8,000 bases of DNA from Candidatus Rokuibacteriota bacterium (GTDB lineage: Bacteria > JAUVQV01), in contig JAUVQV010000027.1 in assembly GCA_030597995.1 (NCBI GenBank), forward strand, positions 1 to 8,000. Reading direction: 5' to 3'. This document shows positions 1 to 5,970 of the stretch, one piece after another (positions within the stretch are counted from its first letter, which is position 1; every line of letters begins with the position of its first letter). A model generated the notes under the pieces. It was not told where the DNA came from. It ran no database searches and worked only from the letters and a program-made list of their open reading frames with translations. A program made the position numbers and the translations under genes.

Positions 1-377
1 CTGGTGTCCCTGTCGACCGCGGAGCGGGTCCACCGGATTACGACGGTCACTTTTTCCTCTTCGACCCGGATATCTTCCGTGGCGACCATAAGAGAAATGC
101 TGCGGGCCTTTTGCTGGAACTCCCGGAAGCTGTTTTCCAACCTGGTGTAGCCCCGGTAAAAACCTTTGGAAATATGGCTCATAAAGCCGGGGAGGTCCCC
201 GGCGACGAAAGTGTCCCGCAGGGCAAGAACCTTCTGCTGGATGAACCTTTGCTGGAGATCAGGAATTTTCGGCGGGGGCGGTGAAAGGGGCTCCGGGGCT
301 TTCTGCACGGTCTGACAGGATACCAGGAGCGCGAACACGGTAACACACCACGCGAAAAAAATACGGGTACCATTCAT
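1..377 (-). CDS. Putative lipoprotein with NTF2/SnoaL-like region (partial, C-terminus beyond window)
   Basis: The reading frame opens at an ATG (377-375) and stays open to the left edge, giving 125 residues. The N-terminus has a short charged start, a hydrophobic stretch (about residues 6-19) and a lipobox LVS-C with Cys21, so it should be a type II signal peptide processed to a lipoprotein. A proline-rich linker (about 28-39) follows. Then comes a region (about 41-125) whose helix and strand pattern (ALRDTFVAGD, GFYRGY, EEEKVTVVIRW) resembles small NTF2/SnoaL-like domains; this family call is inference from appearance. An AGGAGG Shine-Dalgarno at 388-393 lies 10 nt upstream and supports this ATG over a second one at 373, which is in another frame. 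It lies downstream of the PNP-like gene on the same strand, but with its own predicted promoter. Function is unknown. Confidence 0.75.
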   Translation of the reverse strand, partial: MNGTRIFFAWCVTVFALLVSCQTVQKAPEPLSPPPPKIPDLQQRFIQQKVLALRDTFVAGDLPGFMSHISKGFYRGYTRLENSFREFQQKARSISLMVATEDIRVEEEKVTVVIRWTRSAVDRDT

Positions 378-443
378 GGCCCATCGGCCTCCTGTCTTAA
401 ATATAATTCAGGGCGGAATGCTCGCCAATCCACGCCCTCGAAA

Positions 444-472
444 ATGCTATGCAGACGTTTTTCTCAAGTCAA
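444..472 (-). promoter_or_regulatory. Sigma70-type promoter for the lipoprotein gene
   Basis: On the minus strand a -35 TTGACT (472-467) and a -10 TAGCAT (449-444) are separated by exactly 17 nt. Transcription would start near 437, leaving a leader of about 60 nt that contains the AGGAGG ribosome binding site. The -35 abuts the T-rich end of the candidate terminator behind the PNP-like gene, so one unit seems to end where the next begins. Confidence 0.55.
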
Positions 473-511
473 GAAAAATATCGTGCGGTGTCAACGGCGA
501 GCTTGCACCGC
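471..511 (-). terminator. Candidate intrinsic terminator after the PNP-like gene
   Basis: Just after the TAG stop of the PNP-like gene, the minus strand has GCGGTG (511-506) and CACCGC (490-485), a 6-bp GC-rich stem with a 15-nt loop. A T-rich tract ATTTTTCTT (479-471) follows. The gap of about five bases between stem and T tract and the large loop make it weaker than a textbook terminator. Confidence 0.4.
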
Positions 512-514
512 GGT

Positions 515-1309
515 CTATAATTCCGCGAGCACGGTCTTGAAAAACGCCAGGTACGGCGGTCCCCAGCCGTTGGCGCCTCTTTCCTCCGCAACGTTCCCCG
601 CCCGCCCGGTGATCAGGACGAACGCTGCGACCGCCACTCCCAGGTAGGCCGCCATAGCGACTTCAGTCGCGAGTGACATCCCGACCGCGTCGGCGCCGAC
701 AGTGGCGAGCATCCTGGCCTCGGCCGGTGTCGGGTGAGCCGGGCCCGGAATCGCCGCCAGCACTCCCTCCCGAAGCGGGAAATTCACCCGTCCGGCGATG
801 GCCTGCGTCCGCTCGCGGAGCTCCGGCGTGTAGGCCCGCGAGATGTCCAAAAACGGTCTTTTCTTATCCTTGCTGGTCAGGCCCGTGAGAGGACTCCCGC
901 CTGTGAGGTCGAGATGATCGGCGACCAGCATGACCTCTCCCGCTTCCCACCCCGTATGAATCCCTCGGGCGGTGGACACCAGAATCAGTTTCCTCACTCC
1001 CAACGCCGCCAGCACCCGGATCGGAAAGGAGACCTCGTGGTGAAAGAAACCCTCATGGAGCCCGGCCCGGCCCTCCTGAATCATCACCTCCTCGTTCCCC
1101 AGGAGACCGAAAAGGAGCGCCTCCCGGTGACTTCCATGGAGAGGCTCCCGGTAGTGGGCAACCTGCCGGAAGGGGATTACCAGCAGCCGGATCAATTCAT
1201 TCGAGAAACCGGACATTCCCGCATCCAGAATCATCCCTTTGGCCGGAGATCGCACACCCTTTTTGATCAGGGAATTCGCCGCCTCCTGAACCTTGTTTTC
1301 GGCAAACAT
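515..1309 (-). CDS. Purine nucleoside phosphorylase family protein, active site apparently degenerate
   Basis: The protein has 264 residues, about the usual length of trimeric PNPs, which cleave purine nucleosides with phosphate. Family membership shows in the order of motifs: a glycine loop (DAGMSG, 29-34), GRAGLHEGF (80-88), FPIRVLAALGV (95-105), STARG (112-116), EAGEVMLVADHLDL (122-135), GPAHPTPAEARM (189-200) and GADAVGMSLATE (205-216). Compared with the human enzyme from memory, many catalytic positions are changed: Ser33 becomes Ala30, His86 becomes Gly83, Asn115 becomes Ser112, Glu201 becomes Pro193 and Asn243 becomes Gly235. Arg84 (Arg81) and Met219 (Met211) are kept. It may therefore bind a different ligand or have lost catalysis. 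The ATG lies 3 nt after the stop of the zinc-ribbon receiver gene, with GGAGAGGTG as ribosome site inside the end of that gene, suggesting translational coupling. Confidence 0.82.
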   Translation of the reverse strand: MFAENKVQEAANSLIKKGVRSPAKGMILDAGMSGFSNELIRLLVIPFRQVAHYREPLHGSHREALLFGLLGNEEVMIQEGRAGLHEGFFHHEVSFPIRVLAALGVRKLILVSTARGIHTGWEAGEVMLVADHLDLTGGSPLTGLTSKDKKRPFLDISRAYTPELRERTQAIAGRVNFPLREGVLAAIPGPAHPTPAEARMLATVGADAVGMSLATEVAMAAYLGVAVAAFVLITGRAGNVAEERGANGWGPPYLAFFKTVLAEL

Positions 1310-1312
1310 TAT

Positions 1313-1873
1313 TCACACCTCTCCGGTGGAGGCCTCCCGTTCTAATATCTTGCTGATCCTTCTCAGCAGGTGATCCGGTTTGAACTTCTTGCTGATATAG
1401 TCGTTGGCTCCGACATCGTCCAGGGCCATGACGTGCGAGCTGTCCGTGTACACGGCACTCATGGCGAGTATGGGGAGGTGAGGCAGGACCTCGCCGCCGC
1501 GGATCCGCTTCACGACCTCAAAACCGTTCATGTCCGGGAGTTGGAGGTCAAGGACAAGAAGATCGGGTAAGAAGGAGGTGACCTTGGAAATTATCTCCGC
1601 CCCGTTGGAGGCAGTCTCCACGGTGTAGCCGGCCTCCTGGAGGATATCGGACACCATGGTGCGAAAGAAGGGGGCATCGTCACCGACCAGGATCTTCTTG
1701 CCCGCCGGGGTTGACGGAGCGACGCCGGGAGAAGAGGGGCTCCCCCCCGGCGAGGGGGCCAAAACCGGGAAGACCTTTTGGCACTTGCTGCACCGTACCG
1801 ACCCCCCCTTCCCGCTGAGGCGATTCTCATCCAGCCGGTAGCGGCTCGAACACTGCGGGCATTGGACTATCAT
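1313..1873 (-). CDS. Zinc-ribbon (MJ0042-type) plus response regulator receiver protein
   Basis: The 186-residue protein has two modules. The first is a zinc finger of the MJ0042 type with Cys5, Cys8, Cys28 and Cys31 (about 1-37). A Pro/Ser/Gly-rich linker (38-58) joins it to a receiver domain (about 60-182). The receiver looks phosphorylatable: acidic pair Asp65/Asp66, phospho-acceptor Asp109 in LVLDLQLP, Ser139 in place of the usual Thr/Ser, and Lys162 in YISKKF. There is no DNA-binding or enzymatic output domain, so it probably signals by protein contact; the zinc ribbon is the obvious candidate contact surface (inference). The ATG has a strong GGAGGAG site at 1877-1883. It lies 86 nt downstream of the RodZ-like gene and 3 nt upstream of the PNP-like gene. 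I see no sensor kinase in the window. Confidence 0.88.
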   Translation of the reverse strand: MIVQCPQCSSRYRLDENRLSGKGGSVRCSKCQKVFPVLAPSPGGSPSSPGVAPSTPAGKKILVGDDAPFFRTMVSDILQEAGYTVETASNGAEIISKVTSFLPDLLVLDLQLPDMNGFEVVKRIRGGEVLPHLPILAMSAVYTDSSHVMALDDVGANDYISKKFKPDHLLRRISKILEREASTGEV

Positions 1874-1886
1874 GTTCTCCTCCGCT

Positions 1887-1952
1887 CGGGCGGCTCGACC
1901 CGGGGAGGGGAGTTCCTCCCGCCGGTGCCACCGGCCTCCGTGAGGCCGCCCG
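1887..1952 (-). other. Strongly structured spacer between the RodZ-like and zinc-ribbon receiver genes
   Basis: An 8-bp perfect outer stem (1887-1894 with 1945-1952, CGGGCGGC/GCCGCCCG) encloses smaller perfect stems with 3-nt loops: 1908-1912/1916-1920 (5 bp) and 1921-1926/1930-1935 (6 bp). A further 6-bp hairpin at 1933-1938/1942-1947 competes with both its neighbour and the outer stem. No T tract follows on the minus strand, so it is not a standard terminator. The outer stem ends only a few bases before the downstream Shine-Dalgarno, so attenuation, mRNA processing or translation control are possible. Confidence 0.5.
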
Positions 1953-1959
1953 CTTCGTG

Positions 1960-2730
1960 CTATTCCGTCTCAGCCTTGAAGAGAAGGCCCTTTTTCACCT
2001 CCCCTTTTAATCCCACAAAGCCCAGTTCCCGGCCGTTCACGGTGAGTTTCACGGCGCCGGCGTCACCCAGGGAGAGGACAATCCGCTCCCGGGCCGTCAA
2101 TTCCCGGTGCTCTCCGGCCTGCACCGTCCATTTTGTCTCTTCGCCGCCGTCGGCCGCCGCCGAAACCCAGGTCGCCTCCTCGGCTCGCACGAGTACGCGA
2201 ATCGCGGCCGCTCCCGCAGGCGCCGGCGGCGGCCCGGTGGCCTGCAAAGCCGGACCTGCCAAATCCGCACCCACGGCCGGCACCGGCTTCTGATCAAGTG
2301 CCGGCAGCGCCGGCTCCATGACCTCACCATGGTCGGTTGAATCGAGAAACCACTGCACGGAGAAAAAAGAGGTTACCGCCAACGCCAATCCGATGTAGAT
2401 CACCCAGTTCTTCCAATGCTGCTGGTTTTTTGAAGGGCGGGAGACCGTGACGGCATCGGCACCGGTTTTTTCTCCGGCCTCCCGCCATTGGTTCTCCTCC
2501 AGGAGAACCTGCTCGTACCGGAGACGTACTTCATGCGTATCCATCCCCAAAAACTTAGAGTACGCGTCAAGGAACCCCTTGACAAAAGGTTTGGGCGGTA
2601 GCTGGTGGTAGCTCTCCGCTTCAAGAGCTTTCAGGTAGCGCAGGTTGACCCTGGTTTCCTGAGATATCTCTTCCAGGGTGATCCCCCGGAGCTCCCGCTC
2701 TTGCCTGAGATAGCTGCCAAAGTTTTCCAC
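1960..2730 (-). CDS. rodZ: RodZ-like membrane protein (HTH_25, transmembrane segment, DUF4115)
   Basis: The 256-residue protein has the RodZ layout. A cytoplasmic helix-turn-helix of the HTH_25/Xre type spans about residues 3-75 (FGSYLRQERELRGITLEEIS, then LKALE and LPPKPFVKGFLDAYSKFLGM). A charged linker follows, then one membrane span (about 108-129), a Pro/Ala-rich periplasmic linker (about 135-175) and a C-terminal DUF4115 beta domain (about 177-254). RodZ links the MreB cytoskeleton to the cell-wall elongation machinery; in some members the N-terminal domain contacts MreB rather than DNA. The start is GTG at 2730 with AGGGG 8 nt upstream. It heads a minus-strand unit with the zinc-ribbon receiver and PNP-like genes. 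Family assignment is firm; no mreB neighbour is visible. Confidence 0.88.
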   Translation of the reverse strand: MENFGSYLRQERELRGITLEEISQETRVNLRYLKALEAESYHQLPPKPFVKGFLDAYSKFLGMDTHEVRLRYEQVLLEENQWREAGEKTGADAVTVSRPSKNQQHWKNWVIYIGLALAVTSFFSVQWFLDSTDHGEVMEPALPALDQKPVPAVGADLAGPALQATGPPPAPAGAAAIRVLVRAEEATWVSAAADGGEETKWTVQAGEHRELTARERIVLSLGDAGAVKLTVNGRELGFVGLKGEVKKGLLFKAETE

Positions 2731-2804
2731 TCTTATTACCCCTGACGCCGGCTCCTTCCAGCCGCGCCGCGAGACGGGAAATTAAAATTTTACCTCACCG
2801 GCAG

Positions 2805-2833
2805 AGATAACACAACAATGTGGTGGCTGTCAA
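2805..2833 (-). promoter_or_regulatory. Sigma70-type promoter for the RodZ-like gene
   Basis: On the minus strand a perfect -35 TTGACA (2833-2828) and a -10 TTATCT (2810-2805) are 17 nt apart. Transcription would start near 2798, giving a leader of roughly 68 nt before the GTG start. An AT-rich block (2781-2792) lies in that leader; as an alternative -10 it has poorer spacing. Confidence 0.6.
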
Positions 2834-2881
2834 TCTAACATCTCAATTATTAAACGAATATCCCCTGTGATCACTCCTTGG

Positions 2882-2960
2882 TGCCATTCCGAGCGCAGTC
2901 GAGGAATCTGCAATCCAAGATCCCTCGACTCGTCGCTCACGCTCCTCCCCCGGGATGACA
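2882..2960. repeat. Imperfect palindromic intergenic repeat (about 79 bp)
   Basis: The left arm (2882-2909) begins TGCCATTCCGAGCGCAG and ends GTCGAGGAATCT. The right arm (2918-2960), read in reverse complement, begins TGTCATCCCGG and ends GAGTCGAGGGATCT. The arm ends match closely, while the right arm has extra bases in the middle. This TGxCATyCCG...GAGGrATCT pattern resembles interspersed palindromes I recall from several environmental bacterial lineages. It sits between two divergent promoters. Only one copy is in the window, so its repetitive nature is inferred. Confidence 0.65.
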
Positions 2961-2995
2961 GCAGGGATGTGTGCATCCGCTCCCCACCAGGGACG

Positions 2996-3012
2996 GGGGA
3001 AACCTCTCAACC
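2996..3012 (+). promoter_or_regulatory. GGGGAAAC-type box upstream of the CheY-like gene promoter
   Basis: GGGGAAACCTCT (2996-3007) starts 24 nt before the predicted -35 at 3020. Similar boxes lie 26-27 nt before the -35 of the queA and DUF507 promoters. This is the weakest match of the three, and may be chance. Confidence 0.25.
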
Positions 3013-3019
3013 TTGAAAC

Positions 3020-3048
3020 TTGCAGCGGGTGGGGGTTTCGAGTATTAT
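3020..3048 (+). promoter_or_regulatory. Sigma70-type promoter for the CheY-like gene
   Basis: TTGCAG (3020-3025) and TATTAT (3043-3048) are 17 nt apart. Transcription would start near 3055, giving a leader of about 90 nt. Within this leader are an inverted pair GGTAAG (3066-3071) / CTTACC (3096-3101) and a perfect 10-bp palindrome GTGTTAACAC (3108-3117), either of which might be an operator or RNA element. Confidence 0.5.
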
Positions 3049-3146
3049 CAAAGTGCAGGAGTGTCGGTAAGGTGGATTTCTACAAAGTGCGAAGTCTTAC
3101 CGTGGTGGTGTTAACACTCGCTGAAAACGGGAGGTTCGCCAGAACG

Positions 3147-3524
3147 ATGCCCGAGCAAAAGAAGAAAAAGATCCTGATGGTTGAGGACGAGCCGAGTATT
3201 TTGGAGGCCACCACCATCGTCCTTCGGGAAAAATATGATGTCACCAGTGTCCAGAGGGGTGACGAGGCCCTTCGCCTCTTCAAGGAGAGAGAATTTGACC
3301 TGGTGGTCTCCGACGTCCGTATGCCGGGACTGAACGGATTGAACCTCTTCCAAGAAATCAAGAAACTGAAGCAGGACCAGAAGTTCATTTTCATCTCGGT
3401 CTCCAGTCTCTTTTACCAGGACGAAGAAGCCCAGCAGATCATCTACAAGCATTCCGACGGGTTCCTGGGCAAACCGTATCGCATCGCCGATCTTTACGCC
3501 CTGGTGGAAAAAGTAATCGTATAA
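3147..3524 (+). CDS. Stand-alone receiver-domain (CheY-like) response regulator
   Basis: The 125-residue protein is a single receiver domain. It has the acidic pair Glu13/Asp14 in MVEDE, phospho-acceptor Asp56 in VVSDVRMPG, Ser84 at the switch position (IFISVSS) and Lys109 in FLGKPY. All key positions are present, so it should be phosphorylated by a partner histidine kinase, which is not in the window. With no output domain it probably works by protein contact, like CheY or Spo0F. The ATG at 3147 was chosen because GGAGG (3130-3134) lies 12 nt upstream and the receiver fold begins directly after it. The frame stays open upstream to 2955, but that part reads through the palindromic repeat and shows no protein character. 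It is flanked by oppositely oriented genes on both sides and so is probably monocistronic. Confidence 0.88.
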   Translation: MPEQKKKKILMVEDEPSILEATTIVLREKYDVTSVQRGDEALRLFKEREFDLVVSDVRMPGLNGLNLFQEIKKLKQDQKFIFISVSSLFYQDEEAQQIIYKHSDGFLGKPYRIADLYALVEKVIV

Positions 3525-3564
3525 TTCCCCGGACGAAAAAGATCCTCCAGCAATTTCCCCATTG

Positions 3565-3708
3565 TAAACGGGTCAGTCACGAGAGAGATTTTGCGTCCTG
3601 GCAAGGCGTCGCCGGAGCGAGCGCGGAGGCGTACTACTGTACGCCGCACAAGCGAACGAGGGCGCAACGCAGCCCGGGCGGAAAAGATCCTCGTGAGCGG
3701 CCCGTTTA
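3565..3708. repeat. 144-bp palindromic element between convergent genes
   Basis: Both ends carry TAAACGGG (3565-3572; reverse complement at 3701-3708), followed by TCACGAG in both arms and further imperfect pairing. The centre is a perfect hairpin: GGCGTAC (3628-3634), loop TACT, GTACGCC (3639-3645). The centre of the hairpin (3636.5) is exactly the midpoint of the end repeats, so the whole forms one symmetric element with 70-nt arms. It fills the spacer between the CheY-like gene and xerD and could fold on either transcript as a transcription barrier. I recall similar sequences dispersed in Deltaproteobacteria; no second copy is in the window. Confidence 0.7.
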
Positions 3709-4614
3709 GCCGCGGGGGTGGAACTCGCGGTGTATCTTCTTCAGCCTCTCCTGTGAGAGGTGAGTGTAAATCTGGGTGGAGGAGATATCGGCGTGCCCGA
3801 GCAGCATCTGGACGGAGCGCAAATCGGCTCCGTTTTCCATGAGGTGAGTCGCAAATGAGTGCCGCAGCGTGTGGGGAGAAACATTCCGCCGGACACCGCT
3901 TTCCCGGAGATGGCGTTTAACAATCTTCCAGAGTCCCTGCCTGGTGAGGTGAGATCCCCGCCGGCCGGGAAAGAGATAGTGGTTCCTTCTGTTCCGGGCC
4001 AGGAGAGGGCGGGCTTCCGTTACATACCGCTGGACAATTTCGAGCGCCGCCTCACCGAAGGGCACGAAACGCTCCCGGCCCCCCTTGCCGGGAACCCTTA
4101 TCAGCCAGGATTCCATGTCCACGGCCTCCAATCTCAAGGAAGCCAGCTCTGAAACCCGTAGGCCGCAGTCGTAGAGCAGCGCGAGGAGGGCGGTGTCACG
4201 GATGCCGGCGGCCGTTCCCGGGTCGGGGCTGCCGAGGAGCATCTCCACCTCCGCCACCGTCAGACAAGGAGGCAGCTTTTTCCAACCTCGGGGCGACTCT
4301 ATCCACTCGGTGGGGTCCTTCTCCGTTTTCCCTTCCAGTTTTAAAAAGCGGTAGAACGCACGCAGAGCCGAAAGGTTCCTCGCCCGGGAGCGGGCGGAGA
4401 GCCCCTGACTCGAGAGCCACTGGAGGTAGTCCTGAATGTCCCGGTGGGAAACCCGCGCGGGGTCCGAAAGACCGCGCTCGGCAAAGAAACGAGCGCAAAG
4501 ACCCAGGTCACGGTGGTACGAGCGGACGGTATTCTCCGCCAGGCACCGCTCCACCCGGAGGGAGTCGAGAAAATCGTGAGTGCTTAAAAGGGATCGGCTC
4601 TCCGGGGCAGCCAT
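3706..4614 (-). CDS. xerD: Site-specific tyrosine recombinase XerD
   Basis: The protein has 302 residues, as expected for Xer recombinases, which resolve chromosome dimers at dif during division. The N-terminal core-binding domain spans about 11-92 (FLDSLRVERCLAENTVRSYHRDL, LSALRAFYRFL). The catalytic domain spans about 115-290 with the full set of active-site residues: Arg153 (CGLRVSEL), Lys177 (PGKGGRER), His248 and Arg251 (HTLRHSFATHL), His274 (LLGHADI) and Tyr283 (STQIYTH). The tail QERLKKIHREFHPRG resembles XerD more than XerC. The ATG at 4614 follows the lepB stop by 22 nt with a G-rich, weak ribosome site, so it is probably co-transcribed with lepB. Its TAA stop lies inside the end of the 144-bp palindrome. 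No dif site was recognised. Confidence 0.92.
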   Translation of the reverse strand: MAAPESRSLLSTHDFLDSLRVERCLAENTVRSYHRDLGLCARFFAERGLSDPARVSHRDIQDYLQWLSSQGLSARSRARNLSALRAFYRFLKLEGKTEKDPTEWIESPRGWKKLPPCLTVAEVEMLLGSPDPGTAAGIRDTALLALLYDCGLRVSELASLRLEAVDMESWLIRVPGKGGRERFVPFGEAALEIVQRYVTEARPLLARNRRNHYLFPGRRGSHLTRQGLWKIVKRHLRESGVRRNVSPHTLRHSFATHLMENGADLRSVQMLLGHADISSTQIYTHLSQERLKKIHREFHPRG

Positions 4615-4636
4615 CGACCGACCATCCCATCCCTCG

Positions 4637-5305
4637 TCAGCGAATCAGATCCCCGATCCGTGTCCAGCGTATCCGGTAGAATCTGTCGCCAAAAGACCAG
4701 TAGAGAATCATGGCCTTGCCCACCACATCCTCGATGTTCACGGGACCCCAGTAACGGCTGTCGTAGCTGTTGTCCCGGTTGTCCCCCATCATGAAGATGT
4801 AGTCATTCTTGACCTCGTAATCGCCGGTGCTCCCCCGGTTCCCCTCATTCGCTACCAGGCGGTGATAGAGGTCGGAGTGTTCACCGTCCAAACGGATAAT
4901 GTCGCCCTTGCGGGGCACGCGGAAGGGCTTGAAATTGCGCTCCCGGCCGGGGCTGTTGCCGGACACATAGGTTGCATGCTTATCCTCAACCTGCACTCCG
5001 TTGATGTAGAGCCGACCCTCGTTGAGCGCCACCTCCTCACCCGGCAGGGCCAAGACCCTCTTGATAAAATCCGTTTCGCGGTCCTGGGGAAACTTGAATA
5101 CCACGATCTCGCCTCGGCGCGGCATTCGGAAACGGTAAATAAACTTGTTCACCAGGAGGTGATCTCCCACCAGAAGGGTGGGAATCATGGAACCGGAAGG
5201 TATTTTGAATGCCTGGACCACAAATGTCCGAATAAAGAGTGCCAGGACAATCGCGATCAGGATCGCTTCGAGGTACTCTCTAAAGGCTGATTTTTTCCCG
5301 GACAC
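4637..5305 (-). CDS. lepB: Signal peptidase I
   Basis: This 222-residue membrane protease removes signal peptides from exported proteins. One N-terminal membrane span (about 12-31) is followed by box B PSGSMIPTL with the nucleophile Ser39. Box D has the general base Lys82 in DFIKRVLALPGEE. Box E is GDNRDNSYDSRYWGPV, residues 174-189. All catalytic elements are intact. The start is taken as GTG at 5305, giving the usual short charged N-terminus (SGKKSAFREYLEAI). AAGGA lies only 1 nt before it, so the initiation signal is unusual; the frame is open further upstream, but only non-standard start codons are found there. The stop of the preceding DUF507 gene is 40 nt upstream and xerD follows after 22 nt. 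Confidence 0.93.
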   Translation of the reverse strand: MSGKKSAFREYLEAILIAIVLALFIRTFVVQAFKIPSGSMIPTLLVGDHLLVNKFIYRFRMPRRGEIVVFKFPQDRETDFIKRVLALPGEEVALNEGRLYINGVQVEDKHATYVSGNSPGRERNFKPFRVPRKGDIIRLDGEHSDLYHRLVANEGNRGSTGDYEVKNDYIFMMGDNRDNSYDSRYWGPVNIEDVVGKAMILYWSFGDRFYRIRWTRIGDLIR

Positions 5306-5345
5306 GTCCTTATTCAGCGGCTCTCGGCATTGGGTGGGGCAAGGA

Positions 5346-5624
5346 TCAAACCGCCTTGAGTTTCTTGATTTCTTCTTCGTAGGCCTTGCTGAACATCACA
5401 TCCCACTCCCGGCTCCCCTCCACGATCTTCCGGGAGTAGGAGATAAGCGTCTCTCGAACCTTCTCTTCTATCTTGTCGAAGAGATCGAGGCTCTCGAGCA
5501 GCGCTTCCTTGATGCTCAAACGAACCTGATTCTCCTCCTCCTTGAACTGGATCTCCGGGAAATCCTTCAAACTTTTCACCAGGACGTGGGAGAGGTAGTT
5601 GATCTTGTCGTCCGAGAGCCTCAT
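5346..5624 (-). CDS. DUF507 family protein, second of a tandem pair
   Basis: A small, charged, probably mostly helical protein of 92 residues with no signal peptide or membrane span. The N-terminus MRLSDDKINYLSHVLVKSL and the C-terminal part VEGSREWDVMFSKAYEEEIKKL are typical of the DUF507 family as I recall it; its function is unknown. It shares the MRL-x-x-D-x-I-x-YL opening and overall plan with the gene just upstream, so the two are paralogues. The ATG has only a G-rich ribosome site (GGGGGCAGG). It starts 37 nt after the first paralogue ends and is followed by lepB after 40 nt. Confidence 0.8.
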   Translation of the reverse strand: MRLSDDKINYLSHVLVKSLKDFPEIQFKEEENQVRLSIKEALLESLDLFDKIEEKVRETLISYSRKIVEGSREWDVMFSKAYEEEIKKLKAV

Positions 5625-5661
5625 CCTGCCCCCACCCTGGTCCCTCGAGCTTGGGAAACAG

Positions 5662-5943
5662 TCATAAGATCAGGTTTCGCTCCCTGGCCAGCTTGTTTTT
5701 GATGAGTTGAAACATCCGGCGCTGGTCTACAGGCTCGCGACCCCCTTCATTGAGGTGCTCTCTGAGAATATCGTCCACCTCGCGGTTGAGTCGGTCCTCC
5801 ACCAGCAAGTCCTCGGTAACGGCATGCCGGACCCGTTCCAGGGCCTCCTCCGCCGGGCAGAGAAGTTCCACTTTCTTGTTCTCCTGCAACCGTCGGACTA
5901 TCCGCCAGCAGAGGTATTCTATTTCGTCGTGCTTCAGTCTCAC
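5662..5943 (-). CDS. DUF507 family protein, first of a tandem pair
   Basis: The 93-residue protein opens with MRLKHDEIEYLCWRIVRRL and is helical and charged throughout; the C-terminal part (GREPVDQRRMFQLIKNKL) aligns with the same region of its paralogue. The family is DUF507, of unknown function; it is usually found as adjacent paralogues in Desulfobacterota and thermophilic lineages (recollection, not checked). The start is GTG at 5943, with GAGGAG about 11 nt upstream. It is the first gene of the unit DUF507-DUF507-lepB-xerD and has a predicted promoter directly upstream. Confidence 0.8.
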   Translation of the reverse strand: MRLKHDEIEYLCWRIVRRLQENKKVELLCPAEEALERVRHAVTEDLLVEDRLNREVDDILREHLNEGGREPVDQRRMFQLIKNKLARERNLIL

Positions 5944-5970
5944 TCTAATCAGCTCTCCTCAAAAGTAAGT

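Noticed and set aside
734..1345. 203-codon open frame on the plus strand
   Set aside because: It is antisense to the PNP-like gene, has no recognisable motif, and its composition is that of a shadow frame.
1778..2293. 171-codon plus-strand frame covering the rodZ spacer
   Set aside because: It is antisense to the RodZ-like gene and rich in Ser/Ala/Pro, with no family features or ribosome site.
2955..3146. Upstream extension of the CheY-like gene to an ATG at 2955
   Set aside because: The extension begins inside the palindromic repeat, crosses the predicted promoter and has no domain; the receiver fold and GGAGG support ATG 3147.
3525..3564. A classic terminator for the CheY-like gene
   Set aside because: No GC-rich stem followed by a T tract is found between the stop codon and the 144-bp palindrome; the palindrome may serve instead.
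4580..5290. 236-codon open frame on the plus strand
   Set aside because: It is antisense to lepB, whose catalytic motifs are complete; repetitive Val/Pro/His composition is typical of an antisense shadow.
5306..5330. Tiny leader peptide ATG CCG AGA GCC GCT GAA TAA before lepB
   Set aside because: Six codons with no ribosome site; nothing separates it from chance.
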